From a virus, in IMG/VR virus record IMGVR_UViG_3300010396_001088, positions 1 to 22,994 of that record: DNA of 22,994 bases. One strand, written 5' to 3'. The notes under the pieces are model-generated. The model was not told the DNA's origin and ran no database searches. It saw nothing but the letters and a program-made list of their open reading frames with translations. Shown one piece after another: positions 1-5,906 of the stretch (its first letter is position 1; each line of letters opens with the position of its first letter). The position numbers and the translations under genes are program-made.

Positions 1-104
1 AGGCCAAGGAGCTCATCGAGGACCACGAGGAAGACCACGAGGACGAGGAAGACGAGAAGGACGAAGAGGGCGACGACGACGAGGACGAGGACGACGGCGA
101 GTAG
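1..104 (+). CDS. C-terminal end of an upstream gene with an acidic tail
   Basis: The frame beginning at base 3 is open from the window edge to a TAG at 102-104. The visible 33 residues are almost all Asp and Glu with a few Lys, Gly and His, after a short AKELIED lead. Acidic low-complexity tails occur on several phage head proteins, and the position just before the scaffold and capsid genes suggests a portal, protease or minor head protein. No domain is visible, so the identity is inferred from position only. The next gene starts 4 bases downstream. Confidence 0.6.
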   Translation, partial: AKELIEDHEEDHEDEEDEKDEEGDDDEDEDDGE

Positions 105-108
105 GTCC

Positions 109-312
109 ATGGCCGACGTCCTCATCACGCCCGACCCGCACCCGATGCCGCTCGCCGACGAGAACGAGCCGGCCTTGGGGCGCAAGTCGCGGGTCCTCGA
201 GAGCCAGCGCAACGCGCCGGGGAACCTCCCCGACGAGCCCGCCGACAACCCGGTACGGGACGACATGCCCTACCGGATCACCGGCGGCAACAGCCACGAC
301 GGGAGCAGGTGA
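109..312 (+). CDS. Small Pro/Asp-rich hypothetical protein (67 aa)
   Basis: The ATG lies 4 bases after the preceding TAG and the frame runs to TGA at 310-312. The protein is rich in Pro, Asp, Asn and Arg, has no hydrophobic segment and is probably disordered. It is the first of four consecutive genes of 53-67 residues with this composition, each separated by 4 to 27 bases, which suggests one translationally coupled block of small head-associated proteins. I recognise no family. The start is supported by tight spacing to the neighbour rather than by a clear ribosome binding site. Confidence 0.6.
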   Translation: MADVLITPDPHPMPLADENEPALGRKSRVLESQRNAPGNLPDEPADNPVRDDMPYRITGGNSHDGSR

Positions 313-316
313 GACC

Positions 317-487
317 ATGCCGAGCCCGAGAGAACAGGCGCTGAAGATCGGGATCGACCGCTCGAAGCTCGACTCCGAGGCGGAAGACCTCCCGCAGAAC
401 GCGCTCCCGCAGCAGCGCGACTACCGCGTGACCCCACCGAACCCGACCGACGGGGCGGCCGAGGTCACCAACCTGAAGGAGCCCTAG
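317..487 (+). CDS. Small hypothetical protein (56 aa)
   Basis: The ATG is 4 bases after the upstream TGA, and GGTGAGA just before it may serve as ribosome binding site. The frame ends at TAG 485-487. The product begins MPSPREQALKIG and contains paired Gln and Pro residues (LPQNALPQQRDYRV), ending in NLKEP. It is polar and has no membrane segment or cysteine. I recognise no family. Its support is the regular packing with its neighbours on both sides (4- and 3-base gaps). Confidence 0.5.
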   Translation: MPSPREQALKIGIDRSKLDSEAEDLPQNALPQQRDYRVTPPNPTDGAAEVTNLKEP

Positions 488-490
488 GTC

Positions 491-652
491 ATGGCCGAGA
501 CGAGCAACGGCGGGGAAGACCCGAACGAGGAGTACGACGACAAGCGCGCGCGCGGCGAGGACCCGAAGCTGGCGAACCTCTCCGAGGCCCAGGTCAAGGA
601 GAAGCTCACCGAGGCCGTGCCCTTCAAGGTCGGCGACGCCACCGCGAAGTAA
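491..652 (+). CDS. Small acidic hypothetical protein (53 aa)
   Basis: The ATG follows the previous TAG by 3 bases; the stop is TAA at 650-652. The sequence begins MAETSNGGEDPNEEYDDKR and ends in an AVPFKVGDATAK tail, with a likely short helix in the middle (LSEAQVKEKLTEA). It is the third member of the run of tiny genes after the acidic-tail gene. Function unknown; a small virion or assembly role is inferred only from location. Confidence 0.5.
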   Translation: MAETSNGGEDPNEEYDDKRARGEDPKLANLSEAQVKEKLTEAVPFKVGDATAK

Positions 653-679
653 GACCACCCACCGACCCAGGAGATCGAC

Positions 680-865
680 ATGGCGACCTTGCCCACCCCA
701 GTTCCCGGAAGCGACCCGAACGAGGCCCTCGACGACGAGCGCCAGCGCACGCCCGACTTCCCCGCCGCCCCGCTCGAGGAGCGCTGGGGCGAGGACCAGA
801 ACCCCCTGCGCGAGACGCCGACCCCCTTCGGCAACATGACCGACGGCGGCACCGGCGCCGGCTGA
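680..865 (+). CDS. Small Pro-rich hypothetical protein (61 aa)
   Basis: CAGGAGATCGAC directly precedes the ATG, a good Shine-Dalgarno at normal spacing and the best in this cluster. The product is Pro-, Asp- and Glu-rich (PTPVPGSDPNE near the N-terminus, PLEERWGEDQNPLRETPTP in the middle) and ends in a Gly-rich tail. It is predicted disordered and soluble. It is the last of four small proteins before ORF 876. No family recognised. Confidence 0.6.
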   Translation: MATLPTPVPGSDPNEALDDERQRTPDFPAAPLEERWGEDQNPLRETPTPFGNMTDGGTGAG

Positions 866-875
866 TCGCGCCGCC

Positions 876-1280
876 GTGCAGAGCAACCAAGTCCAGCTGA
901 CCGGCGTCCTCACGGGAACGCCGGCAAACACCGGGTACTTCTCGGCGTCGCTGGTCGACCTGCTGCAGCTCAACTTCTGCGACTGCTACGCCTGCCTGGT
1001 CAACCGCGTCGAGAGCGAGATCGTCTCGTCCTCGGGCTCCCCGTTCGCGCTGCCGTTCGGGACGATGACCAAGGCGCGGGTGGTGGCGATCCGACTGCTC
1101 GCCGGCGTGACCATCAACGTGACGATCACGACGACCGCGAAGGGGCCGGCCACCTTCCCGGTCTCCGACCTCTACGTGCACCGGGTGCGGAACCCGGGGG
1201 ACGAGATCCTGAGCATCACAATCGACACCAGTTCCCAGGCGTGCGACGTGGCGTATCTGCTCGCGGGCGACGTCTCGTAG
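876..1280 (+). CDS. Beta-rich probable virion protein (134 aa)
   Basis: A GTG start at 876 lies 10 bases after the previous TGA. There is no good Shine-Dalgarno, so translational coupling is likely. The protein has alternating hydrophobic residues typical of beta strands (VVAIRLLAGVTINVTITTTAK near residues 68-88) and a C-terminal segment on the theme of GDEILSITID...VAYLLAGD. That pattern is typical of small phage structural proteins whose exact role is not assigned. Four Cys lie between about residues 33 and 40 (CDCYAC). It sits between the small-protein cluster and a putative late promoter. I infer a decoration or minor virion role with low certainty. Confidence 0.6.
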   Translation: MQSNQVQLTGVLTGTPANTGYFSASLVDLLQLNFCDCYACLVNRVESEIVSSSGSPFALPFGTMTKARVVAIRLLAGVTINVTITTTAKGPATFPVSDLYVHRVRNPGDEILSITIDTSSQACDVAYLLAGDVS

Positions 1281-1281
1281 C

Positions 1282-1321
1282 CGCCCGCCTTCTTGACGGT
1301 CCGGACGGGCGCTGTTTCAAT
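1282..1321 (+). promoter_or_regulatory. Putative late promoter P1 with inverted repeat
   Basis: TTGACG at 1293-1298 is a near-consensus -35 box. Seventeen bases downstream is TTCAAT (1316-1321). CGCCCG (1282-1287) and CGGGCG (1306-1311) form an inverted repeat around the -35 box. GTCCGGAC (1299-1306) is itself palindromic. The CTTGACGGTCC core recurs exactly at 2774-2784 upstream of the capsid gene. The gene at 1354 begins 32 bases after the putative -10 with its own AAAGGAGA binding site. Promoter function is inferred from recurrence. Confidence 0.5.
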
Positions 1322-1353
1322 CGGTCCGTTCACGCCGCCCAAAGGAGACCGAG

Positions 1354-1782
1354 ATGAGCACGATCCGCGCAATCCTCGATACCGTCCCTCCCAACAGCCT
1401 GGCTGACCTGCTGCGGGAGTCGCCCTTCGGCTCGCTCCTGAACGCCCTCATCAAGGCGCTGACCTTCACGGAGACCGGCGTCGTGCCGAACAGCACGACC
1501 CAGATCGCCGTCCTCGCCAACCAGCCCAGCACGTCGGGTCTGCTGCGCGCGCTGGCGACGGCCGAGACCGGGACCGTGCACGAGAAGGAGATCCTCATCG
1601 GTCCGATCAGCGGCCCTGCCGCGATCGTCCCGCCCGCCGGCGTCTGCGTCTGGGACGGCGGGAAGAACGTCCTCTTCAACACCGCCGACGCGGTGACCGC
1701 CGTGTCCTTCCTCTACCTGAAGGACGCCGACACGACCGTCGGCTACATGCAGCGCTCGCCCGGCGTCCGCAACACGCCGTAG
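1354..1782 (+). CDS. Probable small virion protein (142 aa)
   Basis: AAAGGAGACCGAG precedes the ATG, a strong ribosome binding site. The N-terminal 40 residues look helical (ILDTVPPNSLADLLRE, LLNALIKAL). The rest is beta-rich with a PISGPAAIVPPAGVCVWDGG segment and a VSFLYLKDAD strand near the end. The gene has its own late-type promoter upstream and a strong GC hairpin downstream, so it is an independently expressed unit, which suits an abundant virion component such as a decoration protein. I do not recognise the family. Confidence 0.65.
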   Translation: MSTIRAILDTVPPNSLADLLRESPFGSLLNALIKALTFTETGVVPNSTTQIAVLANQPSTSGLLRALATAETGTVHEKEILIGPISGPAAIVPPAGVCVWDGGKNVLFNTADAVTAVSFLYLKDADTTVGYMQRSPGVRNTP

Positions 1783-1788
1783 TCTACC

Positions 1789-1841
1789 CGCCCGCGCGCG
1801 CGTCCCCTCCCCCTAGGCCCAGCGCGCGCGGGCGTTCTCCT
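1789..1841 (+). terminator. GC-rich hairpin, possible terminator
   Basis: CGCCCGCGCGCGC (1789-1801) and GCGCGCGCGGGCG (1822-1834) are perfect 13-bp inverted repeats with a 20-base loop, followed by a pyrimidine stretch TTCTCCTT. The hairpin lies 6 bases after the stop of ORF 1354. The T-run is weak, so it may act as an attenuator or RNA-stabilising structure rather than a full terminator. Confidence 0.5.
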
Positions 1842-1898
1842 TCGGGCAGTGGGGGACGGCGCCACCGGGCCGAGACGCGGCGGGTACGGAGAACGCAC

Positions 1899-2744
1899 AT
1901 GGCAGATCAGGATCCGGGCGCAGGAGCGCCGGCACCAGGAACCCCACCGGCCGCAGGCACCCCGCCGCCGCCGCCGCCCGCTGCACCCCCGCCCCCGGCC
2001 GCAGCCGCCGCACCACCGGCGCCGCGCGCGCCGCAGCGACCGCAGGGCAACGGCAACCGCAAGCCCCAGAAGCCGGCGCCGTTCGACCAGCAGCCGGGGT
2101 TCCGGAAGCGGGTCGACCAGGAGGCCGCGCGGGTGATCCAGCGGAAGCTGGGCTGCACGCTCGAGGAGGCGATCGCCAAGCTCGCGGCCGCCAGCCCACC
2201 GCCCGCCGCCGGTGGAGCTCCTCCCGCCGCTGGCGCTGCGCCGGCCGCAGCAGCGGCCGCCGCCGCAGCGGAGATCGCCGAGAAGGACGCGAGGATCAAG
2301 AAGCTGAAGGGCAAGCTCGCCCGCCGGAAGAGCCAGTACGAGGCGGCCATCACCCGCCAGCAGCTCGAGACCGCCGCCGTCGGCGCGGGCATCGCGAAGC
2401 AGTACGCGAACTTCGCGCTCTCCGAGTACGAGAGCCTCTTCAGCGCCTACGCGACCGACCCGTCCAAGGTCCCCGCCGAGGTGAAGAAGGCGTTCGACCG
2501 CGAGCCCGAGATGGACGACGCGGCCGTCTTCGCCTACATCCGCAAGACGCACATGCCAGCGGCTGGCACGCCGGCGCCGCCGGTGGACCTCTCGCTCTCG
2601 ACGGCGCCGCCCGCGAGCCACCAACCGGGCGGAGAGCAGCCGCCCGCCGCGCCGACCGGGACGCCGCCGACGGTGTTCGACGCGAGCAAGATGAACGAGC
2701 AGGAGTGGCGCAAGCACAAGCGCTCGATGGGCATCACCGGCTAG
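1899..2744 (+). CDS. Probable head scaffolding protein (281 aa)
   Basis: The gene lies immediately upstream of the major capsid gene, the usual place for a scaffold. Residues 1-50 are an Ala/Pro-rich disordered arm with poly-Pro runs. Residues about 60-95 form a helical segment with paired basic residues. A poly-Ala linker at about 104-124 leads into a charged coiled coil (EIAEKDARIKKLKGKLARRK, about 125-144). The C-terminus is a short basic helix beginning MNEQEWRKHKRS. A central coiled coil plus a short basic C-terminal capsid-binding helix is the known scaffold design. The start follows ACGGAGAACGCAC. No protease motif is seen. The assignment rests on architecture and position. Confidence 0.65.
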   Translation: MADQDPGAGAPAPGTPPAAGTPPPPPPAAPPPPAAAAAPPAPRAPQRPQGNGNRKPQKPAPFDQQPGFRKRVDQEAARVIQRKLGCTLEEAIAKLAAASPPPAAGGAPPAAGAAPAAAAAAAAAEIAEKDARIKKLKGKLARRKSQYEAAITRQQLETAAVGAGIAKQYANFALSEYESLFSAYATDPSKVPAEVKKAFDREPEMDDAAVFAYIRKTHMPAAGTPAPPVDLSLSTAPPASHQPGGEQPPAAPTGTPPTVFDASKMNEQEWRKHKRSMGITG

Positions 2745-2759
2745 CTCGCGCGCCCCTTC

Positions 2760-2803
2760 GCCGAGCCCCCCTACTTGACGGTCCACGGGGGCTCGGCGAC
2801 AGT
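2760..2803 (+). promoter_or_regulatory. Putative late promoter P2 of the capsid gene
   Basis: TTGACG (2775-2780) is followed after 17 bases by GACAGT (2798-2803). A perfect 11-bp inverted repeat, GCCGAGCCCCC (2760-2770) and GGGGGCTCGGC (2787-2797), encloses the -35 box in a 16-base loop and ends exactly where the -10 box begins. The same -35/17 nt/GACNNT layout occurs before ORF 8064 and before the sheath gene. The hairpin could also terminate the scaffold transcript. Promoter activity is inferred. Confidence 0.55.
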
Positions 2804-2810
2804 TTCGATC

Positions 2811-2880
2811 GAACCCAGGATCCAGCGAAGACCAAGAGGGAGGTAACCGAAAACCAGAACAACACGGAGAACCAGCGCCA
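2811..2880 (+). promoter_or_regulatory. Long capsid 5' leader resembling the sheath leader
   Basis: GAACCCAGGATCCA, GACCA and GAGGGAGGTAAC occur in this order here. They match GAACTCAGGACCA, GACCA and GAGGAGGTGAC upstream of the sheath gene at 13911-13945. The purine-rich GGGAGG motif (about 2837-2842) is too far from the capsid ATG to be its ribosome binding site; a second site, CGGAGA, lies nearer the start. The extra Shine-Dalgarno-like site may be a standby site or an mRNA stability element. This is inference from two copies. Confidence 0.45.
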
Positions 2881-4257
2881 ATGGCAAACTTCCCCGACGG
2901 CAGCATCCCGGTAATCTTCAACCCGTCGATCGCTGCGACGATCCAGTCGAACACGCTGCAGCGCGTGTTCCGGGACGCGCTGTTTCCGAACCTGCTCTTC
3001 CGCATGGAGGCGATGCGCGAGCTCTGGCCGACCCACCTGGGCGGCACCTCGACGTTCACCCGCCCCGGCCTGATCAAGCCCCGCACGCGGCCCGCCGTCG
3101 CCGGCGTGGACCCGGCGGGAAAGACCTACGGCGTCGAGCAGTGGTCGGCCACCGCGCAGAAGTGGAACGACTCGATCGACACCAACATGCCGACCAGCTA
3201 CCTGCAGCTGGCCTCGGCCTTCATGCGGAACATCCACCAGCTCGGACTCCAGGCGGGCCAGTCGATGAACCGCGTGGTCCGCGACAAGGGCTACAACGCC
3301 TACGTCGCCGGCAACACGGTGACCGACGTGCTGGCCTCCAGCTCCGCCACCACGATCCACGTCGTCAACCTGACCGGGTTCACGACCAACCTGTTCGGCG
3401 GGAGCCAGCAGCCGGTCTCGAGCACGAACCCGATCAACATCACGATCCCCGGCATCAGCTACAGCGGCCAGGTGACGGCCGCCGCGCCGGACACCGCCGG
3501 CGACCCGATCCACGGCGGGACGCTGACCATCACGCCGGCCCTGGCCGTCAACGCGCCGGCCCGCTCGGCGGTCATCACCCAGAAGGCGAGCCAGATCGTC
3601 TACTCGGGCGGCGGCACCTCGGTCGACGCCATCGACAGCTCTGACACCTTCGCGGTGCGCGACGTCCGCACGGCGATCGGGATCCTCCGCTACAACAACG
3701 TCCCCGCGCACGAGGACGGCTTCTACCACTGGCACCTCGACAGCCAGTCGGAGCTCCAGGTCTTCGGGGACAACGAGTGGCAGCGCCTGAACCAGTCGCT
3801 CCCCGACTACGTGCACTACAAGCGCTTCTGCCTCGGCGTGTTCGGGCAGTCGGTGTTCTACCGGAACAACGAGGCGCCGACGGTTCAGACCTGCGACCCC
3901 GACCCCATCGACGGGAACACCCACGGGTTCGAGACGGTCAACGGCGCGAGCATCCAGCTGCGCCGGCCCATCTGCACCGGCCAGGGCTGGATCGAGGAGA
4001 AGTACCTCGACCAGAGCCAGTTCATCTCCCAGGCCGGCATCATGGGGAAGGTCGGGGACTTCGCCGTGACCAACAACGGCGTCCAGGTCATCACCGAGGA
4101 GATCCGGCTCATCATGCGGGCCCCCATCGACAAGCTCCAGGAGAACACCAGCACCACCTGGCAGGCTTGCGGCGACTGGCCGGTGCCGACCGACGAGCTC
4201 TCGCCGCCCACGACCAGCACGTTCAAGCGCGCGGTCGTGGTCGTTCACTCCGCGTAG
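2881..4257 (+). CDS. Major capsid protein (458 aa)
   Basis: The length, the position after a scaffold candidate and the composition fit a major head protein of the HK97-fold superfamily. The N-terminal 60 residues include a segment around RMEAMRELWPTHLGGTSTFT and a loop TRPGLIKPRTRPAVAG. Next comes a helix-rich region (LQLASAFMRNIHQLGLQAGQ, about 100-120), which resembles the spine helix of such proteins. Residues about 150-240 are a Thr/Ser-rich beta insertion that could be an Ig-like domain. Residues about 260-340 (YHWHLDSQSELQVFGDNEW) resemble the peripheral domain. It has its own strong promoter candidate and leader and is closed by a rho-independent terminator, as expected for the most abundant protein. 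The fold is inferred, not proven. Confidence 0.85.
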   Translation: MANFPDGSIPVIFNPSIAATIQSNTLQRVFRDALFPNLLFRMEAMRELWPTHLGGTSTFTRPGLIKPRTRPAVAGVDPAGKTYGVEQWSATAQKWNDSIDTNMPTSYLQLASAFMRNIHQLGLQAGQSMNRVVRDKGYNAYVAGNTVTDVLASSSATTIHVVNLTGFTTNLFGGSQQPVSSTNPINITIPGISYSGQVTAAAPDTAGDPIHGGTLTITPALAVNAPARSAVITQKASQIVYSGGGTSVDAIDSSDTFAVRDVRTAIGILRYNNVPAHEDGFYHWHLDSQSELQVFGDNEWQRLNQSLPDYVHYKRFCLGVFGQSVFYRNNEAPTVQTCDPDPIDGNTHGFETVNGASIQLRRPICTGQGWIEEKYLDQSQFISQAGIMGKVGDFAVTNNGVQVITEEIRLIMRAPIDKLQENTSTTWQACGDWPVPTDELSPPTTSTFKRAVVVVHSA

Positions 4258-4284
4258 CAGCGGGGTCGAGCAGCTGACCGGCGA

Positions 4285-4312
4285 ACGGGCGTCCTTCGGG
4301 GCGCCCGTTTTT
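4285..4312 (+). terminator. Rho-independent terminator after the capsid gene
   Basis: ACGGGCG (4285-4291) pairs with CGCCCGT (4302-4308) around a CTTCGG-containing loop and is followed by a T-run ending at 4312. The hairpin sits 28 bases after the capsid stop codon and separates the capsid unit from the accessory block that starts at 4341. Confidence 0.85.
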
Positions 4313-4321
4313 CGTTGGGAC

Positions 4322-4340
4322 CCGCGTAGTATCTGGGGGC
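4322..4340 (+). promoter_or_regulatory. Leaderless-type promoter (TAGTAT)
   Basis: GCGTAGTATCTGGGGG precedes the ATG at 4341. The TAGTAT box (4327-4332) ends 8 bases before the start codon and no ribosome binding site is present. Near-identical GCGTAGTATC blocks occur at 6755, 9310 and 11198. No clear -35 is seen, so it may be an extended -10 promoter. Confidence 0.6.
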
Positions 4341-4634
4341 ATGGCCACGCCGAGAGACCAGTTCGCCGCCAGCCACGGAGAGAAGGCGGCGAGGACCGTC
4401 GACCGAAAGCTGCTGGAGGGCGTCACGGTGGCGCTGGGCGAGATGATCCGCACCGCACTCGCCGAGGAAGACGTGGCCGATCTCATCGGCTTCACGCTGG
4501 TGGCGTTCGAGTACGGGGCGGAGGGGTCGATGGCCTACTGCTCGACGGCGCCGCGGGAGGACTTCCTGCGGCTGCTCGACGAGCTGCGGGGGAAGCTGGC
4601 GGCGGCAGTGCCGGGCGCACCGAAGGGAGACTGA
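4341..4634 (+). CDS. Conserved-looking phage hypothetical protein (97 aa)
   Basis: The ATG lies 8 bases after a TAGTAT box, implying leaderless translation. The protein is alpha/beta: an N-terminal helix region (ARTVDRKLLEGVTVALGEMI), a strand IGFTLVAFEYGAEGSMAYCS, then a C-terminal helix REDFLRLLDELRGKL. This strand-then-'Y-S-x-A-x-R-x-D'-then-helix pattern is familiar from small phage hypothetical proteins of unknown function, although I cannot name a family. It starts the accessory block between capsid and neck genes and is followed after 2 bases by ORF 4637. Confidence 0.6.
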   Translation: MATPRDQFAASHGEKAARTVDRKLLEGVTVALGEMIRTALAEEDVADLIGFTLVAFEYGAEGSMAYCSTAPREDFLRLLDELRGKLAAAVPGAPKGD

Positions 4635-4636
4635 CG

Positions 4637-4975
4637 ATGTTGATCACCGATAGCTGCCGGGCGTGCGGGGCGATGCTGGAGCGCGTGAAGGACCGCGTCG
4701 CCTGCCGCGCCTGCTTCGAACAGAAGGCCGAGACGCCGACCATGTGCCGCCGGTGCCTGGCCATCCACTATGGCGAGAAGCACCCCGGCCGAGAGATGGA
4801 GGAGCACTATGAGATCAAGAAGGGGGACCGGGTCTTCCGCCGCCGGTCCGACCTCTTCGCCACGGTGGTAGAGGTGAACGGCGGGGCGCTGACGGTGAGA
4901 CCGGAATGGCCGCATGACGGGAGCCGGGTCGTCTGGCCGTTGGCCGAGGTGAGGCTGGCGGGGGCGCTGGAGTAG
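4637..4975 (+). CDS. Cys-rich putative zinc-binding protein (112 aa)
   Basis: Two CxxC pairs near the N-terminus (CRAC about residues 8-11, CRAC about 23-26) form a zinc-ribbon-like unit. A third motif, CRRCLAIHYGEKHPG (about 37-51), adds two Cys and two His and may bind a second metal. The C-terminal half (KKGDRVFRRR, ATVVEVNGGALTV, VVWPLAEVRL) looks like a small beta barrel, possibly SH3/KOW-like. Such combinations are common in nucleic-acid-binding proteins, but the function here is unknown. AGGGAGACTGACG precedes the ATG. It is coupled to ORF 4341 (2-base gap) and ORF 4979 (3-base gap). Confidence 0.6.
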   Translation: MLITDSCRACGAMLERVKDRVACRACFEQKAETPTMCRRCLAIHYGEKHPGREMEEHYEIKKGDRVFRRRSDLFATVVEVNGGALTVRPEWPHDGSRVVWPLAEVRLAGALE

Positions 4976-4978
4976 GCC

Positions 4979-5386
4979 ATGCCCGAGCGGCGGACGATCA
5001 ACGGCGAGCTCTGCGAGCGGGTGGAGCGCCCGGGGGACCTGCGGCTGATGGACATCGTCTACGGCGAGTGCGACCACGCCGGCCACGGGTTCCACCGGGG
5101 CACGCTCTTGGAGAGGTACCAGGGGATGGCCCGGGAGCCGCCGGACGGAGAGAGGATTCGCGTGGAGGGCTGGAAGCTGACCCCAGCGCCCGCCGCCCAC
5201 ATGGGGCGGGACGCGCTCTTCACCGACCAGGACGTGGTCGACGGCTTTGTCTGGCGGGTGGTCGACGAGGCGCGCGACGACGACCGGGACGCGCTGGAGA
5301 ACAAGATCCTTGAGAATGAGGCGGCCATCCGAGCGATCTGGACGTCGCAGATCCACCCTGAGCGGATCGTGAAGGTGCGGGGGTGA
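4979..5386 (+). CDS. Hypothetical protein (135 aa)
   Basis: The ATG is 3 bases after the previous stop, with GGAG overlapping that stop as ribosome binding site. The protein has a mixed, charged composition with a CDHAGHGFHRG segment near residue 31 that could bind metal, a central EGWKLTPAPAAHMG segment and a C-terminal helix with alternating acids (ARDDDRDALENKILENEAAI). No known domain is recognised. It is the third gene of a coupled accessory operon, and its stop overlaps the GTG of the next gene. Confidence 0.55.
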   Translation: MPERRTINGELCERVERPGDLRLMDIVYGECDHAGHGFHRGTLLERYQGMAREPPDGERIRVEGWKLTPAPAAHMGRDALFTDQDVVDGFVWRVVDEARDDDRDALENKILENEAAIRAIWTSQIHPERIVKVRG

Positions 5387-5628
5387 GCTGGTATGGCCAG
5401 CACCCGGACGCCTCGAAGGAGACGGTGCTTCGAGTGAACACCGCCTTCCCGCGGGACTGCCGCCTGACCATCTACGCAGCCCGCTGCGGTCGCGACAGGA
5501 GCCCGAGGTGCACGCGCTGCTCGCGCGACCAGGGGACGCGACTGCGGCTCTGGCGGGAGCGATACCGAGGCCAGCGCGGACGGTTCGTGCTGCGAGGCTC
5601 GGATGTCGAGTGGCGTCCCAACGCTTGA
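5383..5628 (+). CDS. Basic Cys-containing hypothetical protein (81 aa)
   Basis: The GTG overlaps the upstream TGA (GTGA), the coupling used repeatedly in this window. The product is strongly basic, with a CGRDRSPRCTRCSRDQG segment at about residues 34-50 that holds three Cys and could bind zinc, followed by an Arg-rich tail. This suggests nucleic-acid contact, but no family is recognised. It is the last gene before a 366-base non-coding stretch. An overlapping longer frame starting at 5508 is less credible. Confidence 0.45.
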   Translation: MSWYGQHPDASKETVLRVNTAFPRDCRLTIYAARCGRDRSPRCTRCSRDQGTRLRLWRERYRGQRGRFVLRGSDVEWRPNA

Positions 5629-5906
5629 CCACCGCCCTCCCCCGCTCCATCCTCGTCTTCCAGATGGTCGTTGCCATCAAAGTCTTGGCCGGCTCGTCCG
5701 GTCATTGTGACGCCGCTTCGGCGACGTCTGTATCGGTGGGCAACATGCGCCTGGGCTTCGGCCCACAAGCGCTGAGCCAGCCGAGCCGTCAGGAAAGAGC
5801 GCGGTCCATCGCGTCGGGCACGCGGGTGCTTCGTGCACCAAATGCTTGGGTCACAACTGATTCGTTGGTTCGCTGACCATTTAAACCACGCATCGCCAGA
5901 CGGTTT
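5629..5906 (+). ncRNA. Candidate structured RNA region in intergenic gap
   Basis: No convincing gene fills this stretch, which appears less GC-rich than its surroundings. It contains CGCCG-CTT-CGGCG (5711-5723). A hairpin with a UUCG loop, TGGGC-TTCG-GCCCA (5752-5765), is flanked by GCGC (5747-5750) and GCGC (5769-5772). A third hairpin is GGTGC-TTCGT-GCACC (5825-5839). The stretch ends in the terminator at 5907-5938. Stable small loops in series before a terminator fit a small RNA or a structured 3' end of the upstream operon. No promoter is clear. This is a candidate only. Confidence 0.3.

Noticed and set aside
2196-2280. GC-rich Ala/Pro repeat in the scaffold gene as a possible DNA repeat element
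   Set aside because: It is simple codon repetition encoding an Ala/Pro linker, common in GC-rich genomes, with no sign of a mobile or regulatory repeat.
2705-2914. Small frame spanning the scaffold-capsid gap
   Set aside because: It crosses the promoter and leader of the capsid gene and overlaps both neighbours, and its composition is Asn/Gln/Arg-rich without pattern.
2734-4248. Long minus-strand open frame opposite the capsid gene
   Set aside because: It is the complement of a well-supported gene with GC-rich codons, has His/Arg/Val-rich low-complexity sequence and no recognisable domain. The same applies to the minus-strand frames at 1743-3086, 11241-12578, 14694-15761, 16501-18294, 18444-19640 and 19975-21609.
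5711-5723. CGCCGCTTCGGCG hairpin as an independent terminator
   Set aside because: It has no T-tract and only a 5-bp stem; it is better treated as part of the hairpin series that ends in the terminator at 5907.
5508-5876. Open frame of 122 aa starting with GTG inside ORF 5383
   Set aside because: It overlaps ORF 5383 and otherwise runs through hairpin-rich non-coding DNA. It has no ribosome binding site, and its product shows no folded pattern.
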